Shown: piece after piece, positions 7,769 to 16,196 of the stretch
Numbering within the stretch: the stretch's first letter is position 1
Layout: the number at the start of each line of letters is the position of its first letter
Made by a program: the position numbers and the translations under genes
NCBI GenBank assembly: GCA_036501345.1
Contig: DASYAN010000425.1
Location: 1 to 26,839, forward strand
DNA length: 26,839 nt
DNA from: DASYAN01 sp036501345
GTDB taxonomy: Bacteria; Chloroflexota; Ktedonobacteria; Ktedonobacterales; Ktedonobacteraceae
Direction of reading: 5' to 3'
The notes under the pieces: model-generated
Told to the model about the DNA's origin: nothing
Databases searched by the model: none
What the model saw: the letters and a program-made list of their open reading frames with translations, nothing else

Positions 7769-8341
7769 ATGCTGCAGGAAAAACAGGAGCATCGCCAACG
7801 GGCAGAGCATATCGAGCTGTTACTGCAAAAGGTTGCGGCACTCGCCGACCAGCAGGCGAGTGCGACAATTGAGGAACTGGTTCAGGCACTGCTGGACATG
7901 TATGGTCAAGGGCTGACACGCATACTTGAACTGACTGAGCAAAGCGCAACATCAGGGCATACACTGATTGAAACGTTTGCCAGTGACGAGCTATTGAGCC
8001 CTTTGCTCCTATTGCACGGCTTGCATCCAGTCGATATAGAGACGCGGATCGAGCATGCCCTGATAGCGGTACGGCCCTATCTCAAGTCGCATGGAGGCAG
8101 CGTCGAACTGCTCAAAGTTGAAGAGGGGATCGCTTACCTGCGCCTCCAGGGTAGTTGCCACAGTTGTCCTTCCTCAACGGTTACGCTCAGGCAGACAATT
8201 GAAGAAGCTATCTACAGTGCGGCTCCCGATCTGGATGGATTGCAAGTTGAGGGTGTAGTCGATCCGCCTCCACGACGGAGCGTTCCTGTTACATTCATAC
8301 CAACCAGACGCAGCAAGGAGAGCGCACGTTCGATCGGTTGA
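7769..8341 (+). CDS. NifU-domain Fe-S protein of the hydrogenase locus
   Basis: A 190-residue protein. Residues about 88-163 form a NifU C-terminal domain: SHGGSVELL near 107-115 and the cluster-binding G-S-C-x2-C-P-S-S motif with Cys130 and Cys133. In the family two such domains bridge one [4Fe-4S] cluster. The first 85 residues are helical and predicted to interact with a partner, an extension absent from minimal Nfu proteins; the last 25 residues are basic. The ATG at 7769 has AGAGAAGGTG upstream; the in-frame ATG at 7721 adds 16 residues without a good site. In mycobacterial group 1h loci a comparable Fe-S protein (HhyE) has been proposed as an electron relay, so this may either carry electrons from HhyS or deliver clusters to it. 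Both roles are inference. Confidence 0.8.
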   Translation: MLQEKQEHRQRAEHIELLLQKVAALADQQASATIEELVQALLDMYGQGLTRILELTEQSATSGHTLIETFASDELLSPLLLLHGLHPVDIETRIEHALIAVRPYLKSHGGSVELLKVEEGIAYLRLQGSCHSCPSSTVTLRQTIEEAIYSAAPDLDGLQVEGVVDPPPRRSVPVTFIPTRRSKESARSIG

Positions 8342-8355
8342 GGATAGGTATAACC

Positions 8356-9024
8356 ATGACAACGCAGAATTCTGCTTACGATGGCCTCCAAGCATTACGC
8401 CGCTTCACGCAGAAACAACCATCCGCGCGTCCGGCAGCAGAACATTGCGAATTGTGCGCAGAGCCACTGGCAACCAAGCATCATCATCTGGTTGATCTTT
8501 CCAGACAGACGTTGTTGTGTACTTGTAATGCATGCGCGATCCTTTTTGCCGATGGAGGTGCAGGGCATGATCGATACCAACTTGTGCCGCAGCACCATCT
8601 GGTATTACCAGATTTCAGGATGACGGATGAACTGTGGGACGAGCTGATGATCCCAGTGAATATGGTCTATATCTTTTGGAGCACAGCCGCCAAGCGCATT
8701 ATCGCTTTCTATCCAAGCCCTGGCGGAGCCATGCAATCGCTGCTCAGTCTGGAGAACTGGAGTACACTTATCGCTGACAATCCAATCCTGAATGAACTGA
8801 AACCCGACGTGGAGGCACTGCTCATTAACAGGATACGAGATCGGCGTGAGTATTATATCGTCCCGATCGATACCTGTTACCAGCTTGTCGGCTTGATCCG
8901 TAGCTGCTGGAAGGGCCTAAGCGGAGGAGAGGCTGTCTGGCAAGCTATTGATGCGTTTTTTGCTGATATTCGGAGAAAATCCCAGCCAGCGAGAGGAGAA
9001 GCCAATGCCGGACCTGAACTTTGA
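8356..9024 (+). CDS. DUF5947-type hydrogenase-associated protein
   Basis: A 222-residue protein that I recognise as the DUF5947 family, known mainly from group 1h hydrogenase loci. It has a metal-binding cluster near the N terminus: Cys31-x2-Cys34, His42-His44, then Cys55-x-Cys57-x2-Cys60, which could bind Zn or an Fe-S cluster. The remainder is a mixed alpha/beta region with no known motif. The ATG at 8356 follows GAGGATAGG; a TTG overlapping the previous stop is the alternative. The end overlaps the next gene by 20 bases, which implies translational coupling. Function is unknown; the locus suggests a maturation or electron-transfer role. Confidence 0.75.
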   Translation: MTTQNSAYDGLQALRRFTQKQPSARPAAEHCELCAEPLATKHHHLVDLSRQTLLCTCNACAILFADGGAGHDRYQLVPQHHLVLPDFRMTDELWDELMIPVNMVYIFWSTAAKRIIAFYPSPGGAMQSLLSLENWSTLIADNPILNELKPDVEALLINRIRDRREYYIVPIDTCYQLVGLIRSCWKGLSGGEAVWQAIDAFFADIRRKSQPARGEANAGPEL

Positions 9025-9670
9025 GATTGCTAGTGTCGAGGTTCCGGCCTTTGCCGCGACTCCAACCCTCATCTTCAAACTGTGCATCGATAACGCCATC
9101 GAAAAGGAGAATGTCCACACTGTTATCCTGCGCTGTCAGATACAGCTCAATGTCACTCATCGGCGATACAGCCGCGAGGCGCAGGCAAAACTGCTGGAGA
9201 TCTTTGGAGAGCCAGAGCGTTGGGGACAGACGCTGCATCCATTCCTCTGGACACACGCCAGTGCGGTAGTGCCGCAGTTCTCAGGCCATATTACTGTCGA
9301 TCTGCCTGTTCCCTGTACCTACGATTTTGAAGTTGTAAGCACGAAATACTTCAATGCCCTGGGCGGTGGCGAAATTCCACTGCTTTTCCTGTTCAGTGGA
9401 ACAATCTTCTATGAAGGCAAGGCTGGCGAAAATGAAGCTGGTCGGCTTCAGGTTGCGCAAATTTCCTGGTCGAAGGAGGCAACCTTCCGTTTGCCAGTGG
9501 AGGTTTGGCAAACCATGATCGCGCAATACTATCCCAACAGTGCTTGGCTTCGTTTGCATAAAGACGTTTTCGACCAGCTCTACGCCTATAAAGCTAGGCA
9601 AGGACTCCCTACCTGGGATGATGTTCTTACCAGACTATTGCAAACCCATAACGAGGCGGTGCAGCCATGA
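9005..9670 (+). CDS. DUF6084-type hydrogenase-associated protein
   Basis: A 221-residue protein that I recognise as DUF6084, another family restricted largely to group 1h loci. Recognisable conserved segments are RCQIQLN, the LFxPFLWTHAS-like stretch (HPFLWTHASAVVPQF), DLPVPCTYDFEV, LLFLFSGTIFYE and, near the C terminus, a tryptophan-rich NSAWLRLHKD segment. There are no transmembrane helices and only scattered cysteines, so a soluble, beta-rich partner protein is likely. The ATG at 9005 has GAGAGGAGAAG upstream and lies inside the end of the preceding gene. Its stop overlaps the next start by four bases (ATGA). Biochemical role unknown. Confidence 0.75.
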   Translation: MPDLNFEIASVEVPAFAATPTLIFKLCIDNAIEKENVHTVILRCQIQLNVTHRRYSREAQAKLLEIFGEPERWGQTLHPFLWTHASAVVPQFSGHITVDLPVPCTYDFEVVSTKYFNALGGGEIPLLFLFSGTIFYEGKAGENEAGRLQVAQISWSKEATFRLPVEVWQTMIAQYYPNSAWLRLHKDVFDQLYAYKARQGLPTWDDVLTRLLQTHNEAVQP

Positions 9671-10674
9671 ACATCGAGCAAATCAAGGAGATCGCAAATG
9701 CGGTTCTCTACGAGGGCTATCTCCTCTACCCATATCGGACCTCGGCGATCAAAAATCGTCAGCGTTGGACGGTTGGAGTGGTATACCCACGAGCGTATAG
9801 TGAGGCAAATGGAGGACGAGAGCCCTGGACTATGCGCACCGAATGTCTGCTACGGGGACAGGAGATCACCCGGCTCGATGTCTCTGTACGTTTCCTGCAT
9901 TTGCTTGTGCGGCAAGCATCCGCCTCACCAGTTCCGGATTCGACAGATGAACCTTCCGCTCACCTATGGGATACATTTCGCGAGCCGTGGGAAGAGGGAA
10001 TTGAGCGTGAAATAACCGCCCTGGATCTTTCCTTGCACGACCTGCTCAGGCATCCGCAACAGCGCGAGATCGACTTTCCCAGCACATCTCTGAAAAACGA
10101 GCCAGATGGTCAGGTTAGAGAGCAACAATCAATTCACGGAACGGTTCGTGTGATGATCGAAGCACTAGAGAAAGATCTGTTCAAGCTCTCTATTCAGATT
10201 GAGAATACCACGCCCGATACCGCTTCTCTATCAGGTCAGCAGGCACTACGGCAATCATTTATCTCTACACACACCATCTTGCAGGTTCGTGAGGGGGCAT
10301 TCATCTCGCTGCTAGATCCTCCAGAGGCATTACAGGCAATGGCACAAGGCTGCAGGAACATACAGACATGGCCAGTCTTGGTAGGCAACGAAGGGGAATG
10401 CGATGCCTTATTATCGTCCCCTGTCATCCTGTACGATTATCCGCAGATTGCGCCAGAAAGCCCGGGCCCGCTCTTCGACGGAACAGAGATCGACGAGATG
10501 CTCACGTTGCGTATCTTGACACTCACCGACGAAGAAAAAGCACAGATGCGGCAGGGAGATGAACGCGTGCGGGAGATCATTGAGCGAACGGAGGTCCTTT
10601 CACCCGAACAATTTATGCGGTTACATGGAACCATCCGCAGCTTGAAGCCAATCGAGGAAGGGGAAGAAGCATGA
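9667..10674 (+). CDS. Conserved group 1h hydrogenase-locus protein (335 residues)
   Basis: A 335-residue soluble protein opening with LYEGYLLYPYR (14-24) followed by SAIKNRQRW, a signature I associate with a family of unnamed proteins in group 1h hydrogenase loci. I do not know a named domain. The middle is acidic and contains alternating strands (TVRVMIEALEKDLFKLSIQI), and the C terminus has a long helical, charged region. No metal-binding motif is obvious. The start codon overlaps the previous stop (ATGA at 9667), and its own stop overlaps the next start in the same way, so the three proteins are made in fixed ratio and may form a complex. Function unknown. Confidence 0.7.
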   Translation: MNIEQIKEIANAVLYEGYLLYPYRTSAIKNRQRWTVGVVYPRAYSEANGGREPWTMRTECLLRGQEITRLDVSVRFLHLLVRQASASPVPDSTDEPSAHLWDTFREPWEEGIEREITALDLSLHDLLRHPQQREIDFPSTSLKNEPDGQVREQQSIHGTVRVMIEALEKDLFKLSIQIENTTPDTASLSGQQALRQSFISTHTILQVREGAFISLLDPPEALQAMAQGCRNIQTWPVLVGNEGECDALLSSPVILYDYPQIAPESPGPLFDGTEIDEMLTLRILTLTDEEKAQMRQGDERVREIIERTEVLSPEQFMRLHGTIRSLKPIEEGEEA

Positions 10675-11015
10675 ATCTGACCGACAGGGACCACCCGGGC
10701 GATGATTATCCGCCCCCATCATCGGTATGTATCGCGGGGAAAGCCGTGAGGGTAGGTGATCTGGTACGCCTGCATCCAACGGCCCGCGCCGACGCCTTCG
10801 ATATGTTACTTGAGGGAAAAGTGGCCCGCATCGTGAAGATCGAACAGGACTTTGAGAATCGCGTCTACTTAGTGGTCACAGTGAATGATGATCCTGGACA
10901 CGTGCAGTGGGATGAGCGCGTTTTGCCAGGTCATCGCTTCTTTTTCTTTCCTGACGAGGTGGTGCCTTTGAGCGATCCAGTGAAAGACATAGAGGGAAGG
11001 GAGCAAGAAGCGTGA
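10671..11015 (+). CDS. Conserved small hydrogenase-locus protein (114 residues)
   Basis: A 114-residue protein with an N-terminal proline-rich leader and a core that reads as a small beta barrel: VRVGDLVRLHP, LLEGKVARIVKIEQDF, VYLVVTVNDDPG, then RFFFFPDEVVPL. This pattern resembles the KOW/SH3-like fold and recurs in group 1h loci, as far as I recall. No catalytic residues are visible. The start (ATGA overlap at 10671) and the end (overlap with the GTG of the protease at 11012) tie it translationally to both neighbours. It is plausibly a scaffold or adaptor in hydrogenase assembly, but this is inference. Confidence 0.65.
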   Translation: MNLTDRDHPGDDYPPPSSVCIAGKAVRVGDLVRLHPTARADAFDMLLEGKVARIVKIEQDFENRVYLVVTVNDDPGHVQWDERVLPGHRFFFFPDEVVPLSDPVKDIEGREQEA

Positions 11016-11515
11016 ACACAGCGGGACCGCAACGCATTTTGATCGCATGTATCGGCAACATTTTCCTGGGCGATGATGGCTTCGGCGTTGAAGTCGCACG
11101 ACGTCTGAATACACGGCACTACCCTGAAGGCATACACGTCGTCGATTTTGGTATTCGGGGAATGGACCTAGCGTATACCATGCTTGAGCATTACGATATC
11201 CTGGTGTTAGTCGATACCGTTTCGCGTGGTGGCTTGCCGGGAACACTCTACCTGCTGGAAATAAATCTAGCAGCCGATAATCCAGAGCAAACGAGTCAAC
11301 TCATGCCGGATGCTCACAGTATGGACCCGGTGAAGGTCTTTGCCTTCGCAAAAATGCTCGGGGCACAACCAGTTCGTACCCTGCTTGTCGGCTGCGAACC
11401 AGTTTCACCGGAAGAAGAGAGGGATTGTCGGGAGGGATTGAGCGAGCCTGTGCAAGCCGCCATCGATGAAGCAATTAAGATGATCGATTCACTCGTTACC
11501 GTCCCAGCGGGCTAA
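11012..11515 (+). CDS. Hydrogenase maturation protease (HyaD/HupD/HybD family)
   Basis: A 167-residue endopeptidase of the M52 family that removes the C-terminal extension of the large subunit after nickel insertion. The family signature C-I-G-N-x4-D-D-G-F-G is at 13-25. By comparison with HybD (Glu16, Asp62, His93), the nickel-sensing ligands here are Asp22, Asp68 and His102 (DAHSMDP); the Glu to Asp change at the first site is common in the family. It starts at a GTG that overlaps the previous stop, with AGGGAGC-like sequence upstream. Its substrate is almost surely HhyL, which keeps 20 residues after the last ligand motif. Expected in the cytoplasm. Confidence 0.9.
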   Translation: MNTAGPQRILIACIGNIFLGDDGFGVEVARRLNTRHYPEGIHVVDFGIRGMDLAYTMLEHYDILVLVDTVSRGGLPGTLYLLEINLAADNPEQTSQLMPDAHSMDPVKVFAFAKMLGAQPVRTLLVGCEPVSPEEERDCREGLSEPVQAAIDEAIKMIDSLVTVPAG

Positions 11516-11628
11516 TCGCGTAGGGTGGAGAACGGCGGGCGCAATGAATTGGGCCCCTACCGATGGCGATAAATCGCGCTGATGATGTCAATTGATACCT
11601 GAGTAGTTGCAGAGAAAGGAAAAATAAA

Positions 11629-11733
11629 ATGGCATTAAAGCTAATTTTTGCGACAATAGCTCTGTTTGCTGGCTACTTAATCATCCAATCGTTTCCAGAC
11701 TTTCTGCGTTATATGCGCATTCGCTCAATGTGA
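11629..11733 (+). CDS. 34-residue single-span membrane peptide (DUF6893-like)
   Basis: A very short gene: ATG 11629, AAAGGA about eight bases upstream, stop TGA 11731-11733. The product has a Lys at position 4, a hydrophobic helix (residues 5-19, LIFATIALFAGYLII) and a short tail FPDFLRYMRIRSM. This matches my memory of the DUF6893 family of small proteins in actinobacterial hydrogenase loci. The stop shares its last base with the ATG of hypA (TGATG), so the two are translationally coupled. One membrane helix with a basic tail on the cytoplasmic side suggests an anchor for the otherwise soluble hydrogenase, but that is inference. Confidence 0.6.
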   Translation: MALKLIFATIALFAGYLIIQSFPDFLRYMRIRSM

Positions 11734-12161
11734 TGCATGAACTTGCTATCGCGCAGAGTATCATTGACGCGGTTGGAGAGAAAGCCGCCATGTGCAATGC
11801 AACGCGGATCAAGAGTGTGCGCCTGCTAATTGGCGAGGCCTGCGGCATCTTTATTGACTCGCTCACATTCAGTTTTGAGATGCTGGCAAGCTTCGATCCA
11901 ATGCTGGATGGTGCCCGGTTATTAATTGATGAAGTGCCGCACCGGGCACATTGTCGCCACTGTAACGGTGTGTTCGCAGTCGCTAGTTTTGTCACACAAT
12001 GCCCGGCATGTCAGATATGGGATACGGAGATTATTTCTGGTGACGAACTCCAGATTCTGGAGATGGAGATCGAAACGGAACCAAGCTCTTCTCCACTAGA
12101 TGATCCCGAAACGGTAGCACATGAGCAGCAATCGACAGGAGGAAAGAATATCCATGGCTAA
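11733..12161 (+). CDS. hypA: Hydrogenase maturation nickel metallochaperone HypA
   Basis: A 142-residue HypA. The N-terminal MHE motif carries the nickel ligand His2. The structural zinc site is Cys74-x2-Cys77 and Cys90-x2-Cys93. HypA hands nickel to the large subunit together with HypB. About 25 acidic residues extend the C terminus beyond the usual length of about 115. The ATG at 11733 is chosen because HypA must begin MHE; a GTG one codon earlier is in frame. The start overlaps the stop of the small membrane peptide and the end overlaps the hypB start by eight bases. Confidence 0.95.
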   Translation: MHELAIAQSIIDAVGEKAAMCNATRIKSVRLLIGEACGIFIDSLTFSFEMLASFDPMLDGARLLIDEVPHRAHCRHCNGVFAVASFVTQCPACQIWDTEIISGDELQILEMEIETEPSSSPLDDPETVAHEQQSTGGKNIHG

Positions 12162-12810
12162 AGTAGTTATCGCGCAAAAGATTCTAGCTGCTAATGATTC
12201 CATTGCGGTCGATATTCGACAATCGCTGGCGACACGTAATATCCACACCATTAATATCATGAGTTCGCCGGGGGCTGGTAAAACAACACTGCTCGAACGA
12301 ACGATTGAACGGCTTCACGGTCAACTGGATATTGGTGTTATAGATGGCGATATTGAGACGAGTGTCGATGCTGAACGCATTCTGGCCGTGGGGGGAGAGA
12401 CTGTTCAGATTAACACGCGTGGAGCCTGCCACCTAGAAGCGCATATGATTCGAGATGCACTTGACCATCTCGTTCTGGCACCTGGCGGTTTACTGTTTAT
12501 CGAAAATATTGGGAACCTAGTATGTCCCGCGCACTGGAACCTAGGGGAAGATATACGTGTGGTTATGGTGTGCACGACCGAAGGGGATGACAAACCAGCG
12601 AAGTATCCACAGATGTTTGCCAGCTCGCAGGTGATGATTATCAATAAGATCGATTTACAGCCATATGTAGATTATGATGTGGCTAAAGTCAAACAGCAAG
12701 CCTTAGCCGTTAATCCACACCTGCGCATCTTTGAAATGAGCTGCCGCACAGGTAGCGGTCTCGATACATGGTGTGAATGGCTTGTCACCTTCGCACGCGG
12801 TACAGCGTGA
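12154..12810 (+). CDS. hypB: Hydrogenase nickel incorporation GTPase HypB
   Basis: A 218-residue SIMIBI-class GTPase that drives nickel transfer from HypA to the large subunit. Visible motifs: Walker A SPGAGKT (38-44), the switch segment DGDIET (64-69), the metal site around Cys92-His93 and Cys124, and the guanine-specificity motif NKID (164-167). It lacks the N-terminal CxxCGC and His-rich nickel-storage regions seen in some HypB proteins, so it is the minimal form. The start at 12154 has AGGAGGAA about nine bases upstream; the ATG at 12121 in the same frame has no site. Lies within the hyp cluster, 40 bases before hypF. Confidence 0.95.
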   Translation: MAKVVIAQKILAANDSIAVDIRQSLATRNIHTINIMSSPGAGKTTLLERTIERLHGQLDIGVIDGDIETSVDAERILAVGGETVQINTRGACHLEAHMIRDALDHLVLAPGGLLFIENIGNLVCPAHWNLGEDIRVVMVCTTEGDDKPAKYPQMFASSQVMIINKIDLQPYVDYDVAKVKQQALAVNPHLRIFEMSCRTGSGLDTWCEWLVTFARGTA

Positions 12811-12850
12811 TCAGTGAGGGGACAGGTATCTAAGTTAACGGGAAGGTGGA

Positions 12851-15205
12851 ATGTGTATGGTATCTGCATCGAACTCGACAATTCAACGACGACGGATCAC
12901 AGTCCAGGGCATTGTTCAGGGTGTGGGCTTCCGGCCTTTCGTCTATGGGCAGGCGCACCGTCGAAGTCTGGTTGGCTTTGTGCTCAATGATAGCACTGGT
13001 GTCACCATCGAGATCGAAGGACCTGCCCAGGCTCTTGATGACTTTCAGCGTGCATTACGTGAGGAACTTCCACCACTAGCGCACATCGATACCATCACAA
13101 CTGAATGCATCTCCCCATGTCATGAAAGCACGTTCGTCATCGCTCACAGTCAGACCAATGCTGAACGCCATGCATTGATCTCTCCTGATACTGCTACTTG
13201 TCACGATTGCTTACACGAATGTTTCGATCCAGATGATCGACGCTATCACTACCCATTTATCAACTGTACTAACTGTGGTCCCCGCTTTTCCATTGTCCAG
13301 GATGTTCCTTATGATCGTGAAAAAACGACCATGAGCATCTTCTCCATGTGTGCAGCTTGCCAAGCTGAATATAGCGACCCGCTCGATCGCCGTTTTCATG
13401 CTCAGCCAAATGCCTGCCCAGTCTGTGGCCCTCGTATACAACTGCTCGCGCTAGATGGGGATGAGCGAATAAGATGGAATGGACATAGACCAGGAACAGT
13501 GGAACCAATTGCGCAGGCCGCACAGGCACTTGCCGATGGCGCAATTCTCGCGATCAAGGGATTGGGTGGCTATCACCTAGCATGCGATGCCCTGAACACA
13601 GAGGCGGTACAACGACTACGGCAGAGAAAGCGGCGCGAAGCCAAGCCCTTTGCCTTGATGACCGCCGACCTGGAGACTATCAGGAGCTTCTGCTATGTGA
13701 ACGATGCTGAAGCTGCGCTGCTCCAATCGCATCGGAGACCTATTGTTCTGCTTACCAGACAACCCAATCATAGCGTAGCACCAGAAGTAGCTCCAGACTA
13801 CACGACATTGGGCTTTATGTTACCCTACACGCCGCTGCATCACCTGCTACTCCACCACTTCGCGCAAGTGCTTGCTCCAAGACATCCAGCAATACTAGTC
13901 ATGACGAGCGGGAACCTGAGCGAAGAGCCCATCGCCTACCGGGACGATGATGCCGGAGAGCGGCTCTCAGCCATTGCCGAAGGAATGCTTACCCATAACC
14001 GCAATATTCATATACGCTGTGATGATACCGTCATGCGGATCGTAGCTGGCGGTGAGCAATTCTTCCGCCGTTCGCGTGGCTATGCTCCTGAGCCTATCTT
14101 TCTAATGCATGATCTCAATGTACCGATTCTAGCTTGCGGTGCTCATCTTAAAAATACTTTCTGCCTTGGCAAAGGAAGGCAAGCATTTATCAGCCATCAC
14201 ATTGGCGATCTGGAGAATTTGGAGACACTGACATCATTTCATGAAGGGATCGAGCACTTCCAGCGCATCTTCGCGATTGCTCCCGAGGTGGTCGCCTACG
14301 ACCTGCATCCCGAATATCTGGCAACGAAATACGCTCTTGCCTCAGACATTCCACAAAAAATCGGTGTCCAGCACCATCATGCACACATCGCCAGCGTGCT
14401 TGCCGAGCACGGACTGACAGAGCCAGTCATCGGGATCGCCGCTGATGGCACTGGCTATGGAATCGACGGCACGATCTGGGGCGGTGAAGTACTGATTGCC
14501 GATCTTGTCGATTTTGAACGCCGCACCTATCTCCATCCTGTCCCGCTACCAGGTGGCGAACAGGCTATCCGCCAGCCCTGGCGTATGGCCGCTGTCTATC
14601 TGACGCAGGCATTTGGTGACGCTTGGCATCGAGATTTAGATATTCCCTTTGTGCGGCAACTCGACCACTCCAGATGGAACATTCTGGCGCAAATGATCAC
14701 ACATGGCATCAATAGCTCGCTGACCTCCAGCCTGGGACGCCTGTTTGACGCTGTTGCAGCCCTGATTGGTTTGCGCAACAATGTACTCTACGAGGGACAG
14801 GCTGCAATCGAGTTGGAGGCGCTGGCCAGTACCATGCAAACAACACGTATCCAGCGGTGTTACCCCTTTGAGATCAATGGGCAGATGGATGTTGCGCCAC
14901 TGATCCGGGCCATCGTAGAGGACCTGCAACAGGGGATGGCATTGCCACAGATTGCCTGGAATTTCCATCGTTCGATCGCGGAACTGTTTGCGACAGCCTG
15001 TCTGACAATACGGGAGCAAAGCGGGCTGCAAGTTGTCGCTCTCAGCGGTGGCGTTTTCCAGAACCGCCTGCTCCTCGAACAACTCATGGCACGCCTGAGG
15101 GAAATGGCATTCCGCGTATACATCAATCGGTGTGTGCCACCGAATGATGGCGGCATAAGTTTTGGGCAAATTGCAGTAGCAGCAGCACAATTGCAAAAAT
15201 TATAA
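12851..15205 (+). CDS. hypF: Carbamoyltransferase HypF
   Basis: A 784-residue enzyme that activates carbamoyl phosphate and transfers the carbamoyl group to HypE, for cyanide-ligand synthesis. Domains in order: acylphosphatase (about 13-105) with VQGVGFRP containing catalytic Arg28 and with Asn46; a double zinc-finger region starting at Cys117-x2-Cys120 and ending with CPVCGPR near 200; a YrdC-like domain beginning around residue 215 (IKGLGGYHLACDA); and a Kae1-like domain (about 425-784) with the metal-binding HHHAH at 508-512, DGTGYG, and SGGVFQN near the end. All functional segments are intact. ATG 12851 is close to GGAAGG; ATG 12857 in frame is an equal alternative. It precedes hypC by 69 bases. 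Confidence 0.95.
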   Translation: MCMVSASNSTIQRRRITVQGIVQGVGFRPFVYGQAHRRSLVGFVLNDSTGVTIEIEGPAQALDDFQRALREELPPLAHIDTITTECISPCHESTFVIAHSQTNAERHALISPDTATCHDCLHECFDPDDRRYHYPFINCTNCGPRFSIVQDVPYDREKTTMSIFSMCAACQAEYSDPLDRRFHAQPNACPVCGPRIQLLALDGDERIRWNGHRPGTVEPIAQAAQALADGAILAIKGLGGYHLACDALNTEAVQRLRQRKRREAKPFALMTADLETIRSFCYVNDAEAALLQSHRRPIVLLTRQPNHSVAPEVAPDYTTLGFMLPYTPLHHLLLHHFAQVLAPRHPAILVMTSGNLSEEPIAYRDDDAGERLSAIAEGMLTHNRNIHIRCDDTVMRIVAGGEQFFRRSRGYAPEPIFLMHDLNVPILACGAHLKNTFCLGKGRQAFISHHIGDLENLETLTSFHEGIEHFQRIFAIAPEVVAYDLHPEYLATKYALASDIPQKIGVQHHHAHIASVLAEHGLTEPVIGIAADGTGYGIDGTIWGGEVLIADLVDFERRTYLHPVPLPGGEQAIRQPWRMAAVYLTQAFGDAWHRDLDIPFVRQLDHSRWNILAQMITHGINSSLTSSLGRLFDAVAALIGLRNNVLYEGQAAIELEALASTMQTTRIQRCYPFEINGQMDVAPLIRAIVEDLQQGMALPQIAWNFHRSIAELFATACLTIREQSGLQVVALSGGVFQNRLLLEQLMARLREMAFRVYINRCVPPNDGGISFGQIAVAAAQLQKL

Positions 15206-15274
15206 ATTGCTCGGGAAAGGGCTGTGTTAAGATAGTGACCCAAAATACGTAATGATGAGCATAGGAGGACTAAT

Positions 15275-15547
15275 ATGTGTCTTGGTATTCCTGGTCAGAT
15301 TATCGACATCGTGGACGACACCAATTCGATTGCGAAGGTGAACGTTTCGGGTGTCAAGCGCAATGTGAACGTGGCTCTGGTACGTCCCGAAGGCATCGCG
15401 TCTGGTGATTGGGTCCTCATTCACGTTGGTTTTGCCATGAGCAAGATCGATGAGAACGAGGCGCGAGAAACCATGCGAGCTCTACAAACTATGGGCGATG
15501 TGTATACCGATGAACTGAAAATGCTCCGTACGAGCCAGATTGAGTAG
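15275..15547 (+). CDS. hypC: Hydrogenase assembly chaperone HypC
   Basis: A 90-residue HypC beginning MCLGIPGQI; Cys2 is the essential residue that binds HypD and the Fe(CN)2CO unit. The rest is the usual small beta barrel (VNVALVRPEG, GDWVLIHVGFAMSKI) with a C-terminal helix. AGGAGG lies about eight bases before the ATG. Together with HypD it builds the iron centre and docks to the large subunit. It is followed eight bases later by the first SIS-domain gene, an arrangement that departs from the standard hypCDE order because three genes separate it from hypD. Confidence 0.95.
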   Translation: MCLGIPGQIIDIVDDTNSIAKVNVSGVKRNVNVALVRPEGIASGDWVLIHVGFAMSKIDENEARETMRALQTMGDVYTDELKMLRTSQIE

Positions 15548-15554
15548 CAGGGCT

Positions 15555-16196
15555 ATGATAGAAGGAAAGATAGAACAGATTGATTTACACACAGTAGTAT
15601 CAACGCGGTTGGGGAAGAGTACATCGATACCGGAGACATTCTTCGCAGCGGAGGCGGAACAGATTGCCCAAGCTTGCTGGGCGATGGCACGTCGTTTCCA
15701 CCGGGGAGGGCGCTTGCTAGCCTTCGGGACCGGAGCTAGTGCAACTGATGCTCAACATGTCGCGGTCGAGTTTATTCATCCGGTAATTGTGGGGAAGCGT
15801 GCCCTGCCAGCTCTGGCTCTGACGAACGATAGCGCTACGTTGAGCGGTCTGATGTCTGGTAAACAGGCTGAAGCATCGTTTGTGCGCGAGTTAAGCGTAC
15901 TCGCTCGCCCCCAGGATATCGCGATGGGCTTTGCGCCAGACGAGAATTGCCCGCATATCCTGGCAGCCTTAGAGTTCGCCAGGAGCAAGGGACTGCTTAC
16001 GCTAGCTTTGCTGGGCGGCAACCCAGCAAGATTGAGCAAGAGTGCAACCACTAGTGAGTGTGTCGCTGATTTCTGCTTTGTTGTTCCAACTGATGATCCA
16101 TTAGCGATACAGGAAACGCAGGAAACTCTCTACCATGTTTTGTGGGAGCTGGTGCATATATTCTTTGAACATGAGGGATTGCTGCATGAGCAATGA
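15555..16196 (+). CDS. SIS-domain protein 1 (GmhA-like, altered substrate loop)
   Basis: A 213-residue protein of the SIS fold related to phosphoheptose isomerase GmhA. It keeps G-x-G-x-S-A-T-D-A-Q (58-67) and the residues that correspond to the GmhA zinc/catalytic set: His68, Glu72, Gln186 and His194. It has lost the phosphate-binding STSGNS loop, replaced by FAPDEN (126-131), and the VGNDxGF segment is replaced near 98-106. It is therefore unlikely to isomerise sugar phosphates on its own. The ATG at 15555 is taken; a TTG overlapping the hypC stop is possible. Its end overlaps the next gene by 11 bases. Related SIS proteins occur in other group 1h loci as far as I recall; their role is unknown. 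Confidence 0.75.
   Translation: MIEGKIEQIDLHTVVSTRLGKSTSIPETFFAAEAEQIAQACWAMARRFHRGGRLLAFGTGASATDAQHVAVEFIHPVIVGKRALPALALTNDSATLSGLMSGKQAEASFVRELSVLARPQDIAMGFAPDENCPHILAALEFARSKGLLTLALLGGNPARLSKSATTSECVADFCFVVPTDDPLAIQETQETLYHVLWELVHIFFEHEGLLHEQ

Noticed and set aside
14636..15196. 186-codon minus-strand ORF inside hypF
   Set aside because: Antisense shadow of the Kae1-like domain of HypF; Cys-rich only because of the complementary codons.
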